This document shows positions 13,673-18,474 of a stretch of 18,474 bases of DNA, one piece after another. The position numbers were made by a program, and so were the translations under genes. Source of the DNA: Deltaproteobacteria bacterium (GTDB lineage: Bacteria > Desulfobacterota > Binatia > UBA9968). Location of the stretch: NCBI GenBank assembly GCA_016183075.1, contig JACPFH010000126.1, positions 1 to 18,474 on the forward strand. Reading direction: 5' to 3'. How positions within the stretch are numbered: the first letter of the stretch is position 1; each line of letters starts with the position of its first letter. The notes beneath the pieces were generated by a model. The model did not search any database, was not told the DNA's origin, and was given only the letters and a program-made list of their open reading frames with translations.

Positions 13673-14789
13673 AGCGGCTGCGCGGCGATTGGAATTTCGC
13701 GATCCAAAACGAGCGCAGGCCTTGACGAAGGCCCTCGCCTCTCTGTGTCAGGAGATCGGCAGGCCGGTCAGCATCATGCACGTGTGCGGCACTCACGAGC
13801 AGGCCATCGCGCGCTTCGGCCTGAGAAGTCTGCTGCCTGAAAAGCTCACCGTCCTCATGGGTCCGGGTTGTCCCGTGTGTGTGACGGATATGCCGGAGGT
13901 GGATGAGGCGGTGGTTTTGGCGCGCCAGGGAGTGATCGTGGCCACCTTCGGGGATATGTTCCGGGTGCCCGGAAGCGTTCGTTCTTTGGCCGAGGTCAAG
14001 GCTGAAGGGGCGGACGTGCGCGTGGTCTACAGTCCGTTCGAAGCCCTGCGCATCGCGCGTGAGACCGAACGCGAAGTCGTGTTTTTTGCCACCGGTTTCG
14101 AGACAACGGCCGTTGCCACGGCAGCCCTCGTCCTTGCCAGTCCGCCACAGAATCTCGCCATCCTTTCGGCCCATAAATACATTCCGCCGGTGATGGAGAT
14201 CGTCGCGGAGATGCCCCAAACCCGGGTGCAAGGCTTTCTCGCCGCCGGGCATGCGGCGACGATCACGGGCTGGCGCATCTTCGAGCGCTTCGTCGCTCGC
14301 CATCGGATCCCGGTGGTCGCCGGGGGTTTCGAGCCGCTGGACATCCTCGCGGCCCTGGCCGAGCTATTGCGGCTCATCCGCGACGGAGAGACGCGCGCGG
14401 TCAATGCCTATCCGCGCTGCGTCACTGCGGATGGGAATCGCCAGGCGCAGAGGCTTTTATGGGAGGTCTTCGAGACCGAAGGAGGAAACTGGCGGGGCAT
14501 CGCGCACGTGCCGAACGGCAACTTGAGACTCAGGGCCAAATACGCCTGGGCGGACGCGCGGCGTCGCTTCGACATCGATCCTTCGAGCATTTCGGCCGAG
14601 GCGCGGCCGGGGCTTTCCCAGGAATGTATCTGCGGCAACATCATGGCCGGGATTGCCAGCCCTTATGATTGTCGCCTTTTCGGCGCGGAGTGCGCGCCGC
14701 AGAACCCGGTGGGCGCATGCATGGTGAGCAGCGAAGGGACGTGCAAGATCTGGCATGAGTACGGAGGACATCTTTCGTTTCGGACGTGA
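13647..14789 (+). CDS. hypD: Hydrogenase iron-sulfur maturation protein HypD
   Basis: The product has 380 residues from the ATG at 13647. ATGs at 13650 and 13662 are alternatives; the last gives 375 residues beginning MRVEAAARRLEFRDP. HypD is the scaffold on which the Fe(CN)2CO group is assembled with HypC. Conserved parts are present: IMHVCGTHEQAI with the essential Cys, GPGCPVCVT, FATGFETTA, AGHAATITG, VAGGFEPLDIL, and the C-terminal Cys set of the [4Fe-4S] cluster (ECICGN, CRLFGAEC, GACMVSSEGTCKIWHEYGG). Length is normal. It overlaps hypC and is followed 15 bases later by the formyltransferase-like gene, which has its own GGAGG. Confidence 0.95.
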   Translation: MMGEAMRVEAAARRLEFRDPKRAQALTKALASLCQEIGRPVSIMHVCGTHEQAIARFGLRSLLPEKLTVLMGPGCPVCVTDMPEVDEAVVLARQGVIVATFGDMFRVPGSVRSLAEVKAEGADVRVVYSPFEALRIARETEREVVFFATGFETTAVATAALVLASPPQNLAILSAHKYIPPVMEIVAEMPQTRVQGFLAAGHAATITGWRIFERFVARHRIPVVAGGFEPLDILAALAELLRLIRDGETRAVNAYPRCVTADGNRQAQRLLWEVFETEGGNWRGIAHVPNGNLRLRAKYAWADARRRFDIDPSSISAEARPGLSQECICGNIMAGIASPYDCRLFGAECAPQNPVGACMVSSEGTCKIWHEYGGHLSFRT

Positions 14790-14804
14790 CGGAGGGTGAG
14801 CGAA

Positions 14805-15581
14805 ATGGAGAACGAGTTCGAACCGGGTTCGGCAACTATCGAGAAAGAAGCCCGGGTTGTGCTCTTGCTCTCGCAGAGTGCCGCCGGCCTTTCGTTGTTT
14901 CTCTCGCGCAGCCGGCAACCGAAAAGGGCGTACAGGATCGTTGGCGCCTTAACCACTGCGGGGAGCAGCCGGGCGATTCCGATCCTGGACCGGTGGGCGA
15001 TTCCATGGCGTTTGAATGACATCCATGCTTTCCACCGCTCGCGGGCCGCAGGCGTCAGGGATCTAACGCTGCGCCCGGAGTTCGATCGGCAAAGCCTCGA
15101 TCTCATCGCCGACTTTCGGCCAACGCACCTCGCGCTTTACGGCTACCTTTACATCCTGAGCCGCGTGGTCCTGGAGAGCTATCCGTGGCGCATCCTCAGC
15201 CTGCGTGACGGTGATCTCACGATCTGCGATGAGGCCGGAAGGCCCCGCTACCGTGGCCTGCATGCTACCCGGGACGCGGTCGTTGCAGGAGAAGACTGCA
15301 CGTTTTCGTGCGTGCACTACGTGACTGAGGAAGTGGACGCAGGTCCCGTGCTCATCGTTTCGCGACCCTATCCGGTCCGTACCGAGCTGGTGGCCACTGC
15401 GTTGGAGCTTGGGGCACGCGATGCGCTGAAAGCTTACGCCCGCGCGCAGAGAGAGTGGATGATGCGTTATTGCTGGCCTGCGATGCTCGATGCGGTTCTG
15501 GAATTTGTCGGAAGGCAGGAGATGGCGGCTGAGGAAGAGCGACCGCCGTTCGCTCCGCACGAGGGAATCCTCCATGAATGA
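14805..15581 (+). CDS. Formyltransferase-like protein, possible N-terminal half of a split HypX
   Basis: The product has 258 residues. GGAGG at 14791-14795 lies 9 bases before the ATG. The fold is that of folate-dependent formyltransferases (PurN/Fmt type): LSQSAAGLSLF near the start, FRPTHLALYGYLYIL before the active-site strand, then RYRGLHATRDAVVAGE and THY-like VHYVTEEVDAGPVL. D178 in VDAGP is the conserved catalytic Asp. The NxH motif expected on the strand before it reads ILSLRDGDLT: S132 and R134 stand where Asn and His should be, and each codon is one A-to-G change away (AAC to AGC, CAT to CGT). HypX combines such a domain with an enoyl-CoA-hydratase domain to turn formyl-tetrahydrofolate into CO for the hydrogenase active site. 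This gene lies between hypD and hypE and overlaps the hydratase-like gene by 8 bases. Role is inferred, and activity is doubtful given the substitutions. Confidence 0.7.
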   Translation: MENEFEPGSATIEKEARVVLLLSQSAAGLSLFLSRSRQPKRAYRIVGALTTAGSSRAIPILDRWAIPWRLNDIHAFHRSRAAGVRDLTLRPEFDRQSLDLIADFRPTHLALYGYLYILSRVVLESYPWRILSLRDGDLTICDEAGRPRYRGLHATRDAVVAGEDCTFSCVHYVTEEVDAGPVLIVSRPYPVRTELVATALELGARDALKAYARAQREWMMRYCWPAMLDAVLEFVGRQEMAAEEERPPFAPHEGILHE

Positions 15582-16440
15582 GGCTCAAGAGACTTCCCGG
15601 ATGGAGCACATCCTGATGGAAAAAAAGGGCGCTGTCGGAGTGATCACCATGGCCCGGCCGGAGCGCTTCAACGCGCTCGATGTCATCATGGCGCGCGACC
15701 TGCGCAAGGCGGCGCTTCATTTTGCCCGCGATGATGCCGTAAGGTGCGTGATCCTCGCCGGTGGAGAGAAAGTCTTCTGTAGCGGCGCGGACCTAAAATA
15801 TGTCCGACAAAAGGGGCTCGAAGAGGATTTCTCCTATCTCCAGCCTGAGGCGCGCGCGGTGGAGGCGAGTTACGGCGCCTCTTTCAAAGAGATTCTTGAG
15901 TACATCCATAGCACGATCTCAGAGGTCCGCCGCGCCCCCAAGCCGTTTATCGCCGCAGTTAAGGGAGTTGCGGCAGCCGGCGGCTTTGGCCTTGCCATGA
16001 GCTGCGACATGGTCTTTGCCGCTGAGGACGCAAGCTTCGAGTGGGCCTATCCGAAGACCGGTCTCACCGGCGCCGAAAGCTCGACGTTTTTTCTGCCGCG
16101 CTTGATCGGCCTCAGGCGGGCCCTTGGTCTCGTCTTTCTCAATCCCAGGCTCGACGCCCGCCAGGCGCTCGCCGAGGGACTCATCAGCGGCGTCTTCCCG
16201 GCGGAGAAGTTTGACGCGGAGGTATTTGCCGTTGCCGAGCGGCTTGCCGCCGGGCCGACGCGGGCATTTGGCATCACCAAACGGCTCATCAACGAGGCGG
16301 CGGGAAGCGAGAGGCTGGATCTCCATTTGGACAGGGAGCTTAAGTATCTGGTCGAGATCGCTGAGGGAAGAGATTTCGGCGAGGGACTCGACGCATTCTT
16401 TGCCAAGCGCGCGGCGCGCTTCAAGGGGGACGGCGGGTGA
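15574..16440 (+). CDS. Enoyl-CoA hydratase/isomerase-like protein, possible C-terminal half of a split HypX
   Basis: The product has 288 residues. GAGGGA at 15561-15566 is 7 bases before the ATG at 15574. It is a crotonase-fold protein: ARPERFNALD, the first oxyanion-hole motif CSGADLKYV, the second at AAAGGFGLAMSCDMVFA, then FEWAYPKTGLTGAESSTFFLPRLIGLRRAL. The two catalytic Glu of true hydratases are not evident: the PEI-type Glu position reads PK, and the Glu expected after RLIG is Gly. It is therefore unlikely to be an ordinary beta-oxidation hydratase. In HypX the crotonase-like domain takes formyl-CoA and releases CO; position between hypD and hypE, coupling to the formyltransferase-like gene and combined length (546 residues, close to HypX) support that reading. 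A stray acyl-CoA gene is the alternative. The stop overlaps the hypE GTG. Confidence 0.75.
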   Translation: MNEAQETSRMEHILMEKKGAVGVITMARPERFNALDVIMARDLRKAALHFARDDAVRCVILAGGEKVFCSGADLKYVRQKGLEEDFSYLQPEARAVEASYGASFKEILEYIHSTISEVRRAPKPFIAAVKGVAAAGGFGLAMSCDMVFAAEDASFEWAYPKTGLTGAESSTFFLPRLIGLRRALGLVFLNPRLDARQALAEGLISGVFPAEKFDAEVFAVAERLAAGPTRAFGITKRLINEAAGSERLDLHLDRELKYLVEIAEGRDFGEGLDAFFAKRAARFKGDGG

Positions 16441-17450
16441 CATCCGGCAAGCGCATTTTGCTCGGCCACGGCAGCGGCGGCAAGCTCATGCACGAGCTGA
16501 TTGAGCAGGTGTTTGCGCCCGTGCTTCTGGCGTCGAATGGGGCGGTCCTGAACGATGCCGCGGTTTTCCAGGCGTGCGGGGCTCGCCTTGCCATGACCAC
16601 GGACTCCTTTGTCGTCGACCCCATCTTCTTCCCCGGCGGCGATATCGGGGAAATGGCTGTCTACGGCACCGTAAACGATCTGGCGGTCAGCGGCGCGCGA
16701 CCGCTGTTTCTGAGCGCAGCTTTTATCCTGGAAGAGGGGCTCCCGCTCGAAGATCTCAGGCGCATTGTCGCTTCGATGAAGCGGGCATGCGACAGGGCAG
16801 GCGTGGCGATGGTGACGGGCGATACGAAAGTCGTCAACCGCGGCAAAGGCGATAAGGTCTTCGTCAATACCACGGGGATCGGGGCGATCGAGCGCCAGAT
16901 AGAGATCTCGGCGGATCGGGCGCGGCCGGGCGACAAGGTGCTTCTGAGCGGCGCTATCGGCGCCCACGGAGTGGCGATCATGCTTGCCAGGGAAGATCTC
17001 GATTTCGAGCGGCCGATCTGCTCGGACACTGCGCCTCTCAACGGGCTCGTGGAAGCTATGTTAGGGGCGAGCCTGGATATTCATTGCATGCGGGATCTCA
17101 CCCGCGGCGGGCTCGCCAGCGCTCTGAACGAGATCGCGCTTTCGTCGCGCGTGGGCTTTAGAATCCGTGAGGATCGCATCCCGATCCAGGACGAGGTCAA
17201 AGGGGCGTGCGAGATTCTCGGCCTTGACCCGCTTCATGTCGCCAACGAAGGGAAGCTCGTCGCCGTGGTGGGGCCGGAGCAGGCGGAGAAGATCTTGGCG
17301 AGTATGCAGAAAAATGCCTGCGGGAAAGAGGCAGCGCTCATCGGCGAGGTCGTCAAAGATCACCCTGGCCGGGTAGTGATGAAAACCGGCGTCGGCGGCT
17401 TGCGCATCGTGGACATGCTCGCAGGCGCGCAGCTGCCAAGAATCTGCTGA
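16437..17450 (+). CDS. hypE: Hydrogenase maturation protein HypE
   Basis: The product has 337 residues. GTG start at 16437 within GTGA, overlapping the previous stop. HypE is a PurM-like ATPase that dehydrates the carbamoyl group on its C-terminal Cys to a thiocyanate and hands cyanide to HypC-HypD. The chain ends in the diagnostic PRIC, so the acceptor is C337. Other landmarks: LLGHGSGGKLMHELI, LNDAAVF, AMTTDSFVVDP, GDIGEMAVYGTVNDLAVSGA, VTGDTKVV, CMRDLTRGGLASALNEIA and VANEGKLVAVV. Length and motifs are fully normal. It is the last gene of the operon. An intact HypE makes sense only if HypF or a substitute supplies carbamoyl groups. Confidence 0.96.
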   Translation: MTSGKRILLGHGSGGKLMHELIEQVFAPVLLASNGAVLNDAAVFQACGARLAMTTDSFVVDPIFFPGGDIGEMAVYGTVNDLAVSGARPLFLSAAFILEEGLPLEDLRRIVASMKRACDRAGVAMVTGDTKVVNRGKGDKVFVNTTGIGAIERQIEISADRARPGDKVLLSGAIGAHGVAIMLAREDLDFERPICSDTAPLNGLVEAMLGASLDIHCMRDLTRGGLASALNEIALSSRVGFRIREDRIPIQDEVKGACEILGLDPLHVANEGKLVAVVGPEQAEKILASMQKNACGKEAALIGEVVKDHPGRVVMKTGVGGLRIVDMLAGAQLPRIC

Positions 17451-17570
17451 TCAGACCGATGAACGAAGCCCCGTCAGCTTCGTTGCGCTTAAGCGCACGG
17501 CCCACATTTCGGCCTGGATTTCGTCCTCGTCCACGAAGACAAGCCGCGATTTGCCGTCTTTGTTCTTCAT
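17451..17570 (-). CDS. Possible small protein of 39 residues
   Basis: An open frame from the ATG at 17568-17570 (minus) to the stop at 17451-17453, directly abutting the hypE stop. The product (begins MKNKDGKSRLVFVDEDEIQ) has a plausible composition: basic start, acidic middle and Leu-rich end. AGAGG lies immediately before the ATG, inside the heptamer array. I recognise no family. It may be a remnant of a longer gene or a chance frame. Confidence 0.22.
   Translation of the reverse strand: MKNKDGKSRLVFVDEDEIQAEMWAVRLSATKLTGLRSSV
17462..17496. terminator. Two adjacent hairpins after hypE
   Basis: AACGAAGC (17462-17469) and GCTTCGTT (17477-17484) form an 8-bp stem with a 7-base loop, followed at once by the perfect 12-bp palindrome GCGCTTAAGCGC (17485-17496). 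There is no T tract, so this is a candidate 3'-end or attenuating structure for the hydrogenase operon rather than a textbook terminator. Confidence 0.35.
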
Positions 17571-17573
17571 CCT

Positions 17574-17601
17574 CTTGCCTACTGCCTAATGCCTGTTGCC
17601 T
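17574..17601. repeat. Tandem heptamer array
   Basis: Four 7-bp units of the form NNTGCCT: CTTGCCT, ACTGCCT, AATGCCT and GTTGCCT. Looser 7-bp-phased units precede them from about 17553 (GCCGTCT, TTGTTCT, TCATCCT). It has the same unit length as the arrays at 2801-2856 and 12894-12976, but is tandem rather than inverted. The rest of the 305-bp gap between hypE and the toxin gene holds only the hairpins, the small minus-strand frame and the promoter at 17721-17749. Confidence 0.55.
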
Positions 17602-17720
17602 TCTCAATGAGTTTGCCCTATTTTACGCGAAACTGCTTTTGGCTGGGTCTCCCGATCCGGTCACATCTTTGGTTCCGCATCTTAGCCCGGATCCGCTCTC
17701 CCCACCCGTTTTTTTGACGG

Positions 17721-17749
17721 TTGCGTGGCCGTATAGCGATTGCTAGAAT
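17721..17749 (+). promoter_or_regulatory. Extended -10 promoter of the toxin-antitoxin pair
   Basis: TGCTAGAAT (17741-17749) is an extended -10 (TGn plus TAGAAT, 5 of 6). The matching -35 position, TTGCGT (17721-17726), is weak. Transcription would start at about 17756, the same base as the proposed GTG start, so the mRNA may be leaderless. This would explain the lack of a Shine-Dalgarno. Confidence 0.4.
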
Positions 17750-17755
17750 GCCTCA

Positions 17756-18013
17756 GTGGATGTTGTTTTTGCTCCATCGGCCTTTCGCCATGGATACACG
17801 ACACAGGATTTTTATGAGCTTTTGGTCGGCCGGTATCTTAAGATTCGAAGTCAGCGTGGGCTCAATGATGTTTACGAGCTGCTCGGGCGAAACCTGAGCG
17901 GAGATTATCTGCACGTTGTGTATCGAGTCCTTCAGGATCGTCGCTTCAGAGTCTTTCATATGAGCCGCATGACTGAAAGACAGAGAAGACGTTATCAAAG
18001 GCGGCAAAGATGA
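17756..18013 (+). CDS. BrnT-like toxin of a type II toxin-antitoxin system
   Basis: The product has 85 residues. GTG start at 17756; no ATG lies in this frame upstream and no ribosome binding site is visible. The pattern is that of small BrnT-type RNases: FRHGYTTQDFYELL (the HG-x-x-x-x-DF/E region), LLGRNLSGDYLHVVYRV in the middle, and FRVFHMSRMTERQRRRYQRR at the end, matching the family's I/F-H/S-A/M-R-x-M-T-x-x-E-R-x-x-Y signature. BrnT cuts mRNA and is held inactive by a DNA-binding antitoxin. The basic C terminus fits RNA contact. It overlaps the following gene by 4 bases (ATGA), the usual toxin-first BrnT/BrnA order. It is separate in function from the hydrogenase operon. Confidence 0.65.
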   Translation: MDVVFAPSAFRHGYTTQDFYELLVGRYLKIRSQRGLNDVYELLGRNLSGDYLHVVYRVLQDRRFRVFHMSRMTERQRRRYQRRQR

Positions 18014-18321
18014 AAACGAAACGGATTCCCAAGCTTCGCCGTGGAGCCAGCGATGCCGAGGTCGTTCGGTGGGTCAAGGCACATGACGTTTTTGATCGGT
18101 TAGATTCCGGCGTTGCGGAAGTGGTGGAAGACCATAGCGATCTGGACCGCATATTGGAAGAGGCTGTGCTGCAGGACAATACGGCGCAACTAAACATGCG
18201 CATTCCACCTGCAATGAAAGCGGTCCTGACTAGGTTAGCGCGCGAGCGGACAACGGATGCTACTACTCTCGCCCGCATTTGGCTTGCGGAGCGGCTCAAA
18301 GAAGAACTCAAGACGGGTTAA
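18010..18321 (+). CDS. CopG/BrnA-like antitoxin
   Basis: The product has 103 residues, starting in the ATGA overlap with the toxin. The N-terminal part (SDAEVVRWVKAHDVFDRLDSG) is the DAE-x-x-x-W-x-x-x-HD motif seen in CopG-type antitoxins next to BrnT-like toxins. The C-terminal part (LNMRIPPAMKAVLTRLARERTTDATTLARIWLAERLKEEL) is a ribbon-helix-helix DNA-binding domain. It is expected to bind the toxin and repress the shared promoter. The stop at 18319-18321 is followed by 153 bases with no gene. Confidence 0.65.
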   Translation: MKTKRIPKLRRGASDAEVVRWVKAHDVFDRLDSGVAEVVEDHSDLDRILEEAVLQDNTAQLNMRIPPAMKAVLTRLARERTTDATTLARIWLAERLKEELKTG

Positions 18322-18417
18322 CCCACACGTTTCACGACCAGGATCCACAATTCTTCCGTCTCCCGCCTGTCGCCTTCTTCCTATCCCTGTCGTCGATTTC
18401 TCACGCGATCCTCGGCT

Positions 18418-18466
18418 GGCTTCGGTCGTGAGCCTCGGTCGAACGAGTTCAAGTCGAAGCCTTTTT
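18418..18466 (+). terminator. Possible terminator after the toxin-antitoxin pair
   Basis: GGCTTCG (18418-18424) pairs with CGAAGCC (18455-18461), followed directly by TTTTT (18462-18466). The 30-base loop contains a smaller CTCG/CGAG stem, so the structure is branched. It lies about 97 bases after the antitoxin stop. The long loop lowers confidence. Confidence 0.35.
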
Positions 18467-18474
18467 GACTGGCC

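Noticed and set aside
15490..15573. Upstream extension of the enoyl-CoA-hydratase-like protein, which might have fused it to the formyltransferase gene
   Set aside because: The extension is Arg-rich, in a different frame from the formyltransferase gene, and the ATG at 15574 has a good ribosome binding site.
17574..17601. CRISPR-like array
   Set aside because: The units are 7 bp and contiguous with no spacers, and no cas genes are present.

Overview
The window is GC-rich, densely packed DNA from an uncultured Gram-negative bacterium. The evidence for that is a Tat-exported hydrogenase small subunit, an apparent Sec signal peptide on a TPR protein, TGATG/GTGA gene overlaps and many small palindromic repeats between genes. 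The lineage cannot be fixed from the sequence alone. Gene content and repeat style would suit a soil or subsurface group such as NC10/Rokubacteria, Binatota or another deltaproteobacterium-like lineage; this is a guess.

Layout. Positions 1-747 (minus strand) hold the N-terminal half of a TcuA-like FAD dehydrogenase with a good sigma-70 promoter. Positions 1159-3528 hold a EutA-like actin-fold ATPase without eutBC and a metallo-beta-lactamase-fold protein that lacks the metal ligands. Two palindromic repeat elements flank the latter. Positions 3788-6579 hold an accessory module: a small one-helix membrane protein, a TPR protein whose signal peptide and repeats are in different frames, a two-cluster ferredoxin, and a biotin-dependent-type carboxyltransferase subunit with no biotin domain.

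A 351-bp gap with a near-consensus sigma-54 promoter precedes the core locus at 6931-17450. Its genes are the Tat-type [NiFe]-hydrogenase small subunit, large subunit, cytochrome b, maturation protease, a HypA without its zinc domain, HypF (broken by a deletion/frameshift), HypC, HypD, a formyltransferase-like protein, an enoyl-CoA-hydratase-like protein, and HypE. Almost every junction overlaps or is nearly abutting, so this is very probably one operon. The small subunit has Asp in place of the first proximal-cluster Cys, as in the actinobacterial-type (group 1h/5) hydrogenase of Ralstonia. This points to an aerobic, possibly high-affinity uptake enzyme.

The most interesting part is the pair between hypD and hypE. 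Together the two proteins have the domain order and length of HypX, the enzyme that makes the active-site CO from formyl-tetrahydrofolate in aerobic hydrogenase producers, but here the domains are separate genes. The formyltransferase half has lost the catalytic Asn and His of that fold. With the reduced HypA, no hypB in view and the disrupted hypF, the locus is either an unusual maturation route, a decaying one, or an assembly with indels.

Positions 17756-18321 hold a BrnT-like toxin and a CopG/BrnA-like antitoxin. Inverted or tandem arrays built on a 7-bp unit recur at 2801-2856, inside hypF at 12894-12976, and at 17574-17601. They have different sequences but the same architecture.
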